Source: Trichobilharzia regenti
Taxonomy: Eukaryota > Platyhelminthes > Trematoda > Strigeidida > Schistosomatidae
Assembly (NCBI GenBank): GCA_944472135.2
Contig: OX235267.1
Span: forward strand, 38,161,312-38,225,311
Direction of reading: 5' to 3'
Length of the DNA stretch: 64,000 bases
Every line of letters begins with the position of its first letter. Within the stretch, counting starts at the first letter, position 1. Below, one piece after another: positions 21,010 to 31,929 of this stretch. The translations under genes were made by a program, and so were the position numbers. Under the pieces are notes generated by a model that was given only the letters and a program-made list of their open reading frames with translations, was not told the DNA's origin and ran no database searches.

Positions 21010-22149
21010 TAATCTGTCTGATTGAAGACATAATAATGCCGTCAGGATTGGGAGAATTGGAACTTGTAATATAAACTGTGAGTCTTTACCGCATTCGTAT
21101 AACTGTTTGACTCTCAACTCCAAATGGGTTATGAATAGTTAGAAGCCCATTCCACCTATCATAGTTTCTGGTTAGCAGTGTTAGTATCATCAGCCTTGAT
21201 ACAAAATGTTTGGCTCATTGCTTAGTGAATCTAAATGCATATGGTTGTTAGTCAACGTGTTTGCTATAAACTGATGTGACCAATTACCAACCAATGAGAT
21301 CAATCAGAGTAGGCTGTAGACTCTCTTTCTTGTTGTTACACTGGTGGTTTGTGCTGAAGGGTATATGTTTTGTAATGAATATGCCTCGATAATAGTTTTA
21401 TAGTATTTTCAACTGAAGTTAACAAGGAAATATTTCTTTTTGCAGCTTATTTCAAGAAAGAGAAAGAACTCTATTCATCAGTGAGAAGAATATATATATA
21501 TATATATATATCCTGTCATAAGTTGGATCCAAGGTGATCTAAATTACCGGATGACAGGATTCGCTTGTTTGCTGCTCAACGAATTGATAATGTCTATTGA
21601 TCTTCGAGAAAAGTTTTCACCATAGGATAATAATATAATATCAGGTTATTTGAAGAATTCCATTTTTTGATTCGATAGGTCTCATGATCAAATCGCATTC
21701 CATCCTAATTCTATTAGTAGAAGCAGGCGGTATGATCAACTCTCACTGCTTACTGCTTAAAGCATACTTGTTCATGGCATTGTTGACTTGTATGAAATCA
21801 AAGGCAATATAAAACAAAGAGGTTTATTAGTTACTTCCAATGTCACTTGGTCTACTGATGACAAAGGCTTGTAAGTATTCGATAATGAAATGTCTCCAGC
21901 TGACAAGAGTCTTCAGTGATCTTGTGACGGATAGCGTTGCAAACAAGTGGAATCAAGATCATGGTTAATCCGTATATATAGTGAAAACTTTGCATAGAAG
22001 TTCAACAGCTACCACACCATATGTAGTACAGTAAGGTGGAGCAAACAAAAGATTCCGAAAAAAAAAACTATGATGAAGAAAAATGTTAACAGTGGAAAGC
22101 TTGGGAGGAGCGTTTAATGGAGATTGGAAAGAGTGTGAATGTATCTATG
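20486..22149. other. TRAPPC13 intron 1 sequence without recognised genes
   Basis: Contains a (CA)n tract at 20976-21006 and (AT)n at 21490-21512. A short Thr/Phe-rich open frame at 20612-20827 has no recognisable relation. Nothing else can be supported. Confidence 0.5.
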
Positions 22150-22460
22150 ACACTGAGAAGAATTTTGAACTATAATGATCAGTTATCTCCAGCCATTGAT
22201 GGTTGTTAGTATCTCGATGGGTGCAACCAGGCATTCAACACACCTACCTACACTGTCAACCTGGACTGATGTCAGCTTTTGATTTGATTCAACCCTAACT
22301 CTTTTTCAAACTATTTCTATGTGTCGTTAGCTAATATTGCTCATCCAGGAAGGTGATGGTGGCTCGACATGCTCAATCGATGTAGCTTCATAACCTTACC
22401 TATTGACTCCTCTTCCTTACTTAACGTTCCTACGCCTAACCTCAATATTATTACTCATCA
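22150..22460 (-). pseudogene. RTE-like (type 1) post-RT fragment
   Basis: The minus strand is a diverged copy of the segment 11100-11420, recognisable by 'gctaatattgctcatccagg', the 'gatgtagcttcat' block and 'cgcctaacctcaatatt'. The reading frame is lost. Confidence 0.5.
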
Positions 22461-22552
22461 CATTATTCAATGGCGCTAACTGAAGTTCCAATGTAAGGGG
22501 TAGTTTTCTATAAGATATCCCTGAATTTTCTGTCACATCAATAATTGTTTTT

Positions 22553-22845
22553 CTTTTAGTTAAAGAACCATTGGAAAACCAACAGGGAGTACTGGACAGC
22601 TGTTTCGTCCTAGTTTGAGTCCCCTCATCAGTACGCACCCACTGGGGGAGGGGGTTGGAACCCAGGACATTCCGGTTGCGAGACGAGTTCGTAGACCAAT
22701 CCAGTAACTGGAACTCGATTCAATGGCTAGCCCATCAATCCTAACCGCTGCCAATTCGTGGTATATAAAGCTCGACTTCCAGCCAATGCCATAGGCGACT
22801 AACTGTTCTCTTACCGGACTTGGTGGATGCAAAAACTGTTCCAGT
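22553..22845 (-). repeat. tRNA-related SINE, type D
   Basis: The minus strand shows tRNA-like sequence with B box (gggttccaacccc variant) and the ribozyme-like 3' part at 22589-22634. GTACTG/CAGTAC stem I, GAAAC and ACAGCTGT stem III are intact, but the core and stem II (gatgaggggactc) are altered. Confidence 0.7.
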
Positions 22846-23012
22846 CGAGTTCCTGCAAACCACCACTTGATAATTATATCGCTTGTCGGTTGTTTCTCGG
22901 CTGATAGTTAGTTTATTAATGTGTTGGTTGAACTTCTGTGAATCATTTAAAAAAAGTTAACTTTCCAGAATGAATCAAACCACCTGTTTGTTTATTTTTT
23001 TATTTATGCCTA

Positions 23013-23043
<31 letters not shown>

Positions 23044-23180
23044 AAGAGCAGCTACGACTGAAAGCAGGAATACTTACGATATGAAGTCTAATATATATAA
23101 CTTGAGAAGATAAATTCCGACGGTGATGTATTGATACAGTTGTGTGCTGTTTTTGTGTTTTCTTTTACATCTCTTTTTAG

Positions 23181-23265
23181 AACTACATATTTGGGTGAAA
23201 CATTCTCAGCTCATGTTAATTTACACAATGAAAGTAATCAAATTTGTTACAATGTTGAATTGAAA
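23181..23265 (+). CDS. TRAPPC13: TRAPPC13 exon 2
   Basis: Begins after ...CTTTTTAG and ends before GTAAGA at 23266. The split Gly codon (GG|A) joins exon 1 in frame, and 29 codons end in phase 0. 'TYLGETFSAHVNLHNESNQ' matches the most conserved TRAPPC13 block, 'FLGETFSSYISVHNDSNQ'. This is the strongest single piece of evidence for the gene. A (TA)n tract begins only 25 bp past the donor. Confidence 0.93.
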
Positions 23266-23289
23266 GTAAGAAAATTGTATACGCGTGAA

Positions 23290-23337
<48 letters not shown>
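23290..23337. repeat. (TA)n microsatellite next to a splice donor
   Basis: About 24 TA units lie within 30 bp of the exon 2 donor of TRAPPC13. This tract is self-complementary and likely length-variable. Confidence 0.9.
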
Positions 23338-23341
<4 letters not shown>

Positions 23342-23679
23342 CATATATGCTGATGTAATAATTCCTATCTTTACAAAATAGACTGTATGATGCAAGCTAA
23401 GGTTGAATAGTCTTCCTCCGTTTTCTTCTTCTTCATCATCATCGTTTGATCACGAGAATTTAGTAACTTTTGTCTCTCTACGTGTTGAACTGTAATCACT
23501 TTGTTTTAAAATATAAAAGTGACTATATGAGATGGGTTTGCTGCCAGCGTGGATTATTATTATTACTATTATTATTTAGCTGATCCAAATTTAAGGAGAT
23601 TAACAGTTGAATATTTTCACGGCACAGGTATTTTAAGCTTTATAGATAGATTATGTCTGATTAAAATCTAGTCGGTGAA

Positions 23680-23857
23680 TTTTATCTTTGACTGTCTGAT
23701 AGGAAGGGCTTCGTGTACTTTTGGAATTGTGTGTGGGAGGAAGGGAGCGGTTGTTACTTCCCGGCTGCCAACACCGTGGAAGTTGATTGATTCTTTGGGT
23801 ATCTGAAACAGAAAGGGAGTTAGTGTTGAGTGACTGCAGAGCCCAGGGGACAACTGT
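23680..23857 (+). repeat. Unclassified dispersed repeat F
   Basis: This segment matches the minus strand of 27430-27545, sharing 'gaagggcttcgtgt' and 'gtggaagttgattgattc'. It is GC-richer than its surroundings. No coding frame is recognisable in either copy. It may be an untranslated part of an element not otherwise seen here. Confidence 0.5.
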
Positions 23858-24095
23858 CTGTCCGTCTGTTTGTTTTCAACATAGAACTTTGCACTGATAT
23901 GTGGCAGTTCAAGTCACCACACTCCCTTCTTGTAGGACACAAAGCAAGAGAAGAAAGTAGAGGAAATGCATAATAGAGACAGTAAACAGAAGTGTGAGAC
24001 AAAGGAATAGTAATAACAAAGAACAATATAGTTTTATTGGATATGATAAGTTATATGGAGTGGATGCATCTGCGCCAGCCATTAAGAAACTTAAT
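23858..24095 (-). mobile_element. RTE-like (type 1) extreme 3' end
   Basis: The minus strand holds the last ~240 bp of the type-1 element, ending in a ctgt/acag repeat near 23858. It corresponds to 8590-8790 and 10890-11080 and contains only the end of the coding region. Confidence 0.6.
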
Positions 24096-24584
24096 GCCGT
24101 TACATCCATATTCCCCAACAGTACGACTTTGCCCACAGACCACCAACATGGTGTAGAAAAAATTCTTACACTATTTCGGCGACTGTTTGAAAATTAAGGA
24201 ACACACACACAAAATTAGTAGCACTTCGACAAAACACTTGTTCACCACTTTTATCTAGGTTGTGGGTTGGTACTTTGAATACCAGAAAATATAGTATGGT
24301 ATTTGAAAAATATATGCAGGAACATTGCAAAATTTTATGAAAGAGACTCTAATTGATGTTACTATAGTCATCTGTAAACTTATTATTCGCCGGTATTTTA
24401 CCTGCATGAATTCAAAAAAAAAATTATAGCGTTTTCTTGCTCTGCAGAACATATCACTGAAAAAATATAAGTAGGCAAGACCCACCTACACCAAGAAACA
24501 GTGGTGCTCAATAATCTTATTTAAGACCTTCAATTGTTAGTTTCCAAGCATTTGATTAATTTCAAGTTTGATCATCGGTTGTTA

Positions 24585-24760
24585 TCAGTTAGAGAAACAT
24601 TGAAAACCAGTAGGAGATAAAGGGAAGTTGTTTCGTCCTAGCTGGGGACTCTTCAATAATGCGACGCCTAAACCCACCACTGGCTAAATCCAGGACCTTT
24701 GAGTTACATGATGAGCTGAATGACTATCCAAACACTGGTCTTACGTTACCATGTGTGTTA
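24585..24760 (-). repeat. tRNA-related SINE, type D, diverged
   Basis: The minus strand shows 'ccagctaggacgaaacaa', preceded by a degenerated tRNA-like part. The ribozyme-like arms no longer pair well. Confidence 0.5.
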
Positions 24761-24869
24761 AAGGAGATTTATTATAAGACATGATTCTGAGCAGAAATCT
24801 TCGAATGTTTGGCATGCGTGCTAGTGCTATCAAATGTAAGACTGGAATGGACTACGCTAACTCACCCCT

Positions 24870-25625
24870 AGCTTTAATATAGGGAGTGAAGTGGTAGAGC
24901 GTGTTGACCACTTCACTTACATTGGAAGTTGCATCAGATGTAACAGGTTGATCGCTGACGAAATCTCAGCACGGATACAGAAGGCTAGTTTCGCATATGC
25001 CAGTTTACGCCGTCTCTTGCTTGGTAGACGTGACACCCGGCTAGCCGTCGACCAAATGGCGGATGTACTACTCAACAGTCCGCCCCGTCTTCCTCTATGA
25101 CTGTGAGACCTGGCCACTGAAAATGGAGGATAAGAAAAGTCTAGCTGTCTTTGATCATAAATGTCTGCGTAATATCTCCCTTATAAAGTGGTATAATAGA
25201 GTGCGCAATATTGAGGAAGGCATCGGTCGAGTGTTAGGTAAGGAGGGGAAATCAGTCGACACGTTTGTGAAGTTTGTTTGGGACATGTGTAACGCATGCC
25301 TAGCCATCGCCTTCCTTGACCGACGGTCAATGTTAGCTAACATAGGATCGATCAGGTTGGAAAAGAGCTAGTGATGGTCAAACCAAAACATGGCTTCATT
25401 AGTTCATGGAATCTCTAACAGTTGCTATAAGCCAACCAATCACGTACGGAGATGTATTCTTCTTGACTGATTTGGGTCCTCGAGATGGTAAAAACCAATG
25501 ACTGGAGACAACTGGTGCTATTGCTCAAAATCGTTCTTAATGGCTGGCACAGATGCAATCTATCCTTTTAGTTTATCATATCCATTAAAACTCCACTGTT
25601 CTTCTGTATTACTATTCTTTGTGTG
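24870..25625 (+). mobile_element. 5'-truncated RTE-like (type 1) retrotransposon
   Basis: The plus frame 24891-25100 reads 'ERVDHFTYIGSCI', then 'LIADEISARIQKASFAYASLRRL'. The frame at 25063-25371 continues 'VRPVFLYDCETWPLKMEDKKSLAVFDHKCLRNISLIKWYNRVRNIE' and 'LANIGSIRLEKS'. These are the RT tail and post-RT parts of an RTE-like protein. A frameshift separates them. Confidence 0.7.
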
Positions 25626-25663
25626 TTTTTTTGTGATACATGGGCATCTGTACAAAGTTCCAT

Positions 25664-26144
25664 TGTAACAACAGAAGACAAGGGCCAGGCAACAGATCGT
25701 TTTATTATGAAAATCAACACGTATTTATACATATTTCAACTACATTATTATAGACAAGCGCAGTCATCTGATTGGTTGTTTATCAGAAGTTAGGTAGACC
25801 AACGCAGGCTTCTGATTGGTTGTTTCGGGATTCCTTGACAAATAGAGTTCTCTATCTGCGAATCATATTTTGCCACGTTAACTTTGCTGTGATTGGTTGT
25901 TGACTCAGCCTTGTTCATATTTTCTCACGGTCCATATTAGTGACCTAGACCTTAACGTAGATTAGTGCCAACCAATCGGCTAGCAGCCTGCTCTCACCAC
26001 ACCATGTTGAAACCAGTCAATCAGTCAATCAGCTAATCTCAGAAATTGTAATTTGCCAATAGGCGAATAAACTGTTCTTTAAACGTTTATAGAGTGATAC
26101 CTGGTTAGGGAAATGTAAAGAAGTTTCACAGTTTTGACCTTCAC
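25664..26144 (-). mobile_element. Candidate solo LTR (481 bp) with CCAAT-box cluster
   Basis: The sequence is bounded by tccat at 25659-25663 and 26145-26149. On the minus strand it ends TGTTGTTACA and has AATAAA about 40 bases before that end, as expected of an R-U5 region. The motif GATTGGTTGTT (reverse of a CCAAT box) occurs three times, near 25769, 25812 and 25892, with a fourth CCAAT at 25970. The 5' terminal dinucleotide is off by one base from the TG rule, so the exact end is uncertain. It is unrelated to the 390-bp LTRs. Confidence 0.55.
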
Positions 26145-26149
26145 TCCAT

Positions 26150-26426
26150 CAAGTGAATTTAAATTAATTCCTTTTAAATACCACACTACAGAAGGATTCA
26201 CCCATCTCCCACTCCCTCTTTCTCTTTGTTGTGTTGCTTATTTATTTAAATTAGCCTGAAAAATGAATTGAGACATAGATTATGTCAGTCGAATGGGGAG
26301 AGTGATGGGATTAACTAAGTCTTGGTGCACTTGGATAATTAATTTTCTCACTTCAATGGGTAACGCTTATTTCTGGGACACACAGACCTATAGTTATAAT
26401 TTCTCAGACATTAAGAAAAGTGCCAG

Positions 26427-26457
<31 letters not shown>

Positions 26458-27029
26458 CGAGTGGAATTTCAATTTCATTGCATTGTTTATATATAATATC
26501 CAGTAAAAAGTCAAGTTGTACAAACACATCAGCCTATGATGCGACGGCAACATAAAAAAAAACCTCTTCAGAATGCAGTCACGCGCCCATATAGACAACC
26601 AGTGCTATTTATTTCCTTGTTCATCTATAAAGGGGGGGGGGTTGATATAAAATTTGACTATGAATAAAACTTGGAAGTCGGAAGTTAAAGAGACCATAAA
26701 TTTCATTTATTATTGCATAACTATAAATATTATTCTTATTCTTATTATTTTATGATTTCTTTTTCCAGTTAATAAAAATGCCTCTTAAGATTAAATATAA
26801 ATGATTTATTAGTTTTGGTTTCGGTTGTCGATGTTGTCGTGGATGGCAATAAAATGTTCTGTCTAAATTTTATAATGGTCAGAAGAGAGTAAACTTTCTT
26901 TACACTTTGTTTATTTTTTTGAAAGCAAGAGTGAATATATACACATTTATGTACACTGGGTAAATAAATAGCTCTGGCTTCCGTTCAACCATTAGCAGCA
27001 GCCTTATAATTATTCCTTGGGGTGTCACC
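26150..27029. other. Intron 2 sequence without recognised elements
   Basis: Contains (TA)n at 26429-26453 and a G9 run near 26632. No open frame matches a known family. Confidence 0.45.
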
Positions 27030-27545
27030 CGACCGATAGTAGCCACCTTGATGTGGTATACTGCCTGGAAACTATTGTTCCTGCAGGTCCTAACCATGCC
27101 AGTAAGATTGTTAGGATAGCGATTAACTAAAAGCAGTTACGATATAGTGGGTCTGTCTGTGGGTGAAGTCGTACTCCTGGGGAATAGGGATGTAACGGCA
27201 GTAAGGTGTTTCCTAAGGTGGTGACCAGCATGCCAACCAGTTATGCTGTCTCTCCACTCTAGAGAGAGACGGAGAGTGGGTTAGGAAAGGTCAACACCAA
27301 AAATTGTACATTCCAACTTACCACCCCACAGTTGTTCATAACGGGCGGTAAGTTACTAATGTGGAACCAATCCGAGAAACCAGTTCATACCGGCCGTATG
27401 TGACCGGCTCAAAGCAGTTCGTCCACTGGGCTCAACATTAACCCCGGGAATCAATCAACTTCCACAATCTAGGCCGCTGGGAATTAATGACCGCCCCCCC
27501 GGTGACACACACACTTCCGAAGCACACGAAGCCCTTCCTTCCATG
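27030..27545 (-). repeat. Unclassified dispersed repeat F, longer copy
   Basis: This is a GC-richer block of about 500 bp. Its 27430-27545 portion is repeated at 23680-23800 in the opposite orientation. It abuts the 3' end of an RTE-like fragment but is not part of it, since other RTE copies lack it. No coding potential is recognised. Confidence 0.45.
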
Positions 27546-28330
27546 GTGTGTCGAGTGGGAAATAAGACTTCAGTACTACATCCACACTTTGTCCTGTCCT
27601 CTGCAGTCCCCTTCACCTGGCCCCATGTTTGCCTCTGATCTTCTCCTTACATGACCTCCTCCATGTCACCCTTGGATTCATGCCCAATTCATCGTTTCCC
27701 ATTCGAAGGCATGGTGCATGATGTCACCAAACAGTCTCCTCAGTATGTGTCCTATACTTCTCCATTTTGGGTATATTTGTTGAGCGATCGGCTCTTGATT
27801 GGTTCGTTGTTTACCAGAGCTGTTTGATACTAATTCTTTCTGACTGATGATCTAATCTTCATTATGGAGCCAACAATGGGGACAGCTGTTGATAAGAGTC
27901 CGCATTAGTCTTTTGGGATGCACTCGCCAAGCTTTCGACAGGCTTCACGTCGGTGCTGAAAATCAGAATTTTTTGTTTATGCTGGCCGAGTGTAGAGGAT
28001 TTCCACACAAATTTCGGAGTAATGAAGGTGTCTGCCTCGCCTCCCCTATTTGATTTCAGGATCTTCATCTGTGTTGTCGCCTTTAGGTTGCAATGATGCT
28101 TCATCGATAAGTGAAGTGAATGACCTCTTTTAAATTTCTTCCGTTGGCAGTGATCGGTGCGCTTATTGTTACTATTAGTTGGTTGGTTGGTTGGCTATCT
28201 CCAACACCTCCATCTCCTCTATGCTTATTTGAAGTCCCATCTCTACAGCCTGTCTTCCACAAAACTCTTTGGTTTTTCGCCTCTAAGCCTTTTCGAACTA
28301 ATGTGGCACCAGACATAAATGACCCGCTTC
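27546..28330 (-). pseudogene. RTE-like (type 2) 3' half, frames broken
   Basis: The minus frame 28101-28316 gives 'ATLVRKGLEAKNQRVLWKTGC' then 'ITANGRNLKEVIHFTYR'. Downstream there are pieces of the post-RT region. The layout matches 54350-55290. Multiple stops. Confidence 0.55.
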
Positions 28331-28589
28331 TTTTTCAACTGTGATCTTCATTCAATTAGATTTTAAAGGTGAAAACATTGCAGAAATGGACAACAGAAGA
28401 CTGAGAACGTCACCAGCCAGAGCCTACCCTGCAGCTAAGTTGGTTCCCATCCATCGAACAGCATGCTCTTTGGTGCAGTCAAAAATCGACAGATATCCTT
28501 CTCATGTTAACTCTGTGTATACAAATTTACGTGTATCTGCGGAGCAGTTGCATTGGGATAACAGAAAGAAGAGCACACCTCCGATTTTC

Positions 28590-29250
28590 TGAATATGTAC
28601 GGAAAGCCTACATCTCAAGGGAACAAACTCTTAAAGTAGCGCTGTTACCAGACATCCCCTCGACACAGGTCATGAGGTAGAAATCGAGAAATCCTTTAAA
28701 ATTATCAATAGGCAAAGGAGCTCTATCCTCCTCAAGTTAGCCGAAGCAAATTCTATCAAACGCTTGAAACCAGATTTATATGTTCAGAAAGAAGCAGTAT
28801 TGGTGTTTCCTTGCCCTGGTAACTGGATGTCTTTATTCTGTCATCTGATTACGTAATCTTTGTCTTTAACCTCACCCCTTTTTGTAATCTCTAATTTTGC
28901 TTGTCTCTTGTTTCTATGATTTGAGTTCAACTCAGTACTTTGTTACCTAATTTATAAGTCACTCTACACCTAACGCATATCTCGTCTTTATTACGTAACT
29001 CTTTTACCATTGTATGCATACATTTATTTTGTTTAAACTTCAACTGCTGTGTAAAACTATATAAGCGCAATTTTCTAAGCACTGTTCACTAATTGTGGAA
29101 CTTTCTGTCAACTGACAACATGTAAAATTTGCAAGTATGTTAAAACTTTTCTGTATGTAAACCTTATGATTTATTTGGGTTGTAAGCAACAGCTGATGAG
29201 AAGCCAACGAAATAAACAAATGATGGTACCATATTATTCTTGACAAACCA
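28590..29250 (+). mobile_element. Penelope-like element (family IV) C-terminus and 3' region
   Basis: The coding end reads 'EIEKSFKIINRQRSSILLKLAEANSIKRLKPDLYVQKEAVL' up to about 28815, matching 'FKVIYMAK...IAEALAIHEQKPKLCVQKRFV' of the intact PLE. The following 430 bp are shared with 11740-12130 and 44800-45060, and include 'ctgatgagaagccaacgaaat' near 29190. No reverse transcriptase portion is present. Confidence 0.65.
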
Positions 29251-29415
29251 CCACTGTTGTTCTTGCTTTATTCAAATACCTAAAATTCACACTGTACTCG
29301 ATCAGTTCGTCTGACTGTTTGGCCACTTTTTATTTCGTATACCTATGCGTATAAACACAAGTCTCTTTTTTCTATTCTTACATTGTTATTATACTTTTTT
29401 TTTTACAAAATTTAG

Positions 29416-29722
29416 GTTGCTCTTCACAATCGTACAGAATTAATTACCCTACCTGTATGTCCTTCACTGAATGGTTCCTGTAACAATAATAATAATAATA
29501 CACGTTTAAATACAAGTCCTACTGCTACTACTACTACTCCTGGTGATGGTGTTTTCGACTTACATCCAGGACAATCATTGAATGCTGTTATTAGTCATGA
29601 ATTAAAAGAATTAGGCATTCACAATTTACGATGTACAGTTTCATATTTTCAAACAAGTTTGCATGGAAAGTCTGAAACACTACCACATGTCGCTGCCTAT
29701 GAATCGCCAAGGTTAACATCAG
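29416..29722 (+). CDS. TRAPPC13: TRAPPC13 exon 3
   Basis: Begins after TTTAG at 29411-29415 and ends before GTAATA at 29723, phase 0 to phase 1. 'VISHELKELGIHNLRCTVSYFQ' matches '[22 protein letters not shown]' of TRAPPC13. The first part includes a run of Asn from (aat)n and Thr from (act)n, an expanded loop not present in vertebrates. Exon 3 ends with a His/Pro/Glu-rich linker before the 'F.FKF' segment of exon 4. Confidence 0.9.
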
Positions 29723-29804
29723 GTAATAAGTGTGTGGTTTGCTTTCTTTTTTTTCTTTACCCTTTATATTTTCTGATGATTAATTGTTTCTGTCAGTGTG
29801 AATC

Positions 29805-29895
29805 ACTACTGTCAGACAACTGTTTCGTTCGTCAGTCTAGTTTGGAACTCATCATCAGTACACACTCACACACACACCTACTGGAGTCCGTGATC
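29805..29895 (-). repeat. tRNA-related SINE, type D, 3' fragment
   Basis: Only the ribozyme-like portion is kept, with 'gtactgatgatgagttcc' and 'gaaacag' readable on the minus strand. An insertion near 'cgttcgtcag' disrupts stem II. Confidence 0.5.
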
Positions 29896-30089
29896 ATGCT
29901 TGAAACTAACTCTTGAAAAGTTTATTTAGGTTGATTCCATCTAAAATTGGTAAAGATAAGCTTAGTTGAATGTCTATATATGGTTGGGTGAGGAGACTAA
30001 TTAGTAAGTCAGAGATTTGAGCAATGAAATCAAACAAATAAGGAAAATAGTACCAGTGCATAACCCACCGTATATTATCATCATTATTA

Positions 30090-30680
30090 TTACTGTTCCC
30101 TTGGGTTCCAAGTGGAACATAGGGCTTCAACAACACATCTCCACTTTCTTCTATTTTCTACCATCCTCTTCAGCTAGGTGCAAGATTCCCCATAATCTCT
30201 TATCTCAATCCTCTCCACATGATCTCCTCCATGTCACCCTCGCACTGACGACTCATTCTTCATTTCCCCTTTGGGATTCCAGTCAAGCGATGGTCTGCAT
30301 TGCACGCGATGTCATTCAATGTTTGCCCCACCGATCCATCCATCTCCACTTTCTTCTACATATTTGTTAAGCAACCAATCGGCTCACGGTTGGTTTGATC
30401 TCAGCCATAGTTTCTTGTTGCTAATTCTTTCTGGCTTGTCGGCTGACCATTTGATCTTCAGTATGAAACTAGCCAGCTAGGCGGAAAGCTGCTGATAAAA
30501 GTCTGCAGTAGACTTTTTCGTTACACGCCAAGTTTCTAAATCATACAGAAGAACTGACTAATTCAACATTGGTGTTGAAAATCCTAGTCTTGTTCTTTAT
30601 GCTAGCCGGCTGGGTGCAGACGAATTCCAAACTGATTTCAGAGTGTTGAAGGTGTACTACCACCTAATGGACACGGACTA
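30090..30680 (-). pseudogene. RTE-like (type 2) 3' end
   Basis: Reverse complement of the post-RT region and 3' UTR. The minus strand ends 'gaagccctatgttccact' followed by a taataat tail. That 18-base string is identical to the tail of the type-B SINE at 382-611. Confidence 0.65.
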
Positions 30681-31135
30681 TCATCATTCAACTCTCTCTC
30701 TCTCTTCTACAATGCTGACTCAGTCTTGTTAGATGTTAACTAATAAACTGATTGACTGTGTAAGTGGTAATATGGTTTAATTAGCATTAAACTAAACTGT
30801 GAAGCCTCAATGAATGACATTCAACTTATCTGAGTATAAAGTAAGCAAATCCATTGTCTCTTATTCCACTCTTTGCTACTAATCCCTCTCTTTTTCTTTT
30901 CATTCGTCTATCATTAGATTAATAATTCATTTATTATAATAATAGTAATAACGCAGTACATTAGTATGCTATATTTACACACACACTCTCTATATGTATA
31001 TATATTATGTAATCCGTTTCGGCAGGATATTGAAGCAGTCGATTTTCCCCGACTTATTTCCCATCTTTTCTTGGTCAAAAAAAGACTTTCCTTCCTCCTC
31101 CTCCTCATCTCTCTCTCTTTTTCCTTTTCCTTTAG

Positions 31136-31200
31136 GTCTTTCATCACGAGATACAGCTAAACGAGAACCAATCACATTTCAACGTTTATACAAATTCTCA
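31136..31200 (+). CDS. TRAPPC13: TRAPPC13 exon 4
   Basis: A 65-base exon after a pyrimidine-rich tract and TTTAG, ending before GTAAGT at 31201. The split Gly codon joins exon 3, and 22 codons end in phase 0. 'ITFQRLYKFS' matches 'MYFRKFFKFQ' in TRAPPC13. Confidence 0.85.
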
Positions 31201-31639
31201 GTAAGTTAAAAGAAAACAACAACTACATAAGCATTTCTAACTAAATTTGTATATATATAATAACAGCAGCAACAAGAATAATGAGCGGCAATCAACATCA
31301 CTAGGAGAAATCTCTTACATCACTTACTTAGACAGTAAGGTTTCCAACAGCACACGACAGAGATGATGAGGATGTCAACGCCACTGAGGATCTGAATTCA
31401 GTGTAGAAATACTATTGCATTCGACATCAATAACAAGATTTAGATGTTTAATACTAATGTCGAGGCATTCAGTACTTCTCTATGATGCATAAACGTGGTG
31501 GTGGGGGGACACGTCTCTTGGGGGCGTTTTCCACAGACTACGGTAGACTTCTTATAAAGAGATTTCCCTTCACTCGATGTCACTTGAGGCCAGATGGCTG
31601 ACCAAAAATGATGGACAACTAGGAACTTTGTTAATGATG

Positions 31640-31850
31640 GTGATGGATTCGACTTACTGTGAGGAGACCGTTGTATGATATTACACTTCAGGTTCTAGAG
31701 TGTGGTACCCGATTGGGAAATGACAAGTTGACACATATAAGCGCTAGTGTGATACAGAGGAGGTCGTGTGAGGCGGAGCTAGCTCAAAAGAGACTGTAAA
31801 GAACCAATTGAGATTGGTGTCGGGCTTTCAAAGCCCTATGTTCCACTTCA
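31640..31850 (+). pseudogene. RTE-like (type 2) 3' terminal fragment
   Basis: The sequence ends in 'aagccctatgttccactt' at about 31831-31848. It keeps a degraded version of the post-RT region, including 'gaggtcgtgtgag'. Confidence 0.45.
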
Positions 31851-31929
31851 ACTGATATTTCGGGCAAAGTTCTACACTGGCGTCCCAAGGGATACGAACG
31901 CACGAGTCACCTTGAGTCGACCAATCAGA

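Noticed and set aside
22589..22634. Functional hammerhead in the 22.6-kb SINE
   Set aside because: Stem I and stem III pair, but the core and stem II are altered (gatgaggggactc), so catalytic geometry is lost.
28341..28592. 83-codon plus-strand frame as a separate gene
   Set aside because: It sits directly upstream of PLE family IV coding sequence. It has no recognised domain and is probably degraded element sequence.
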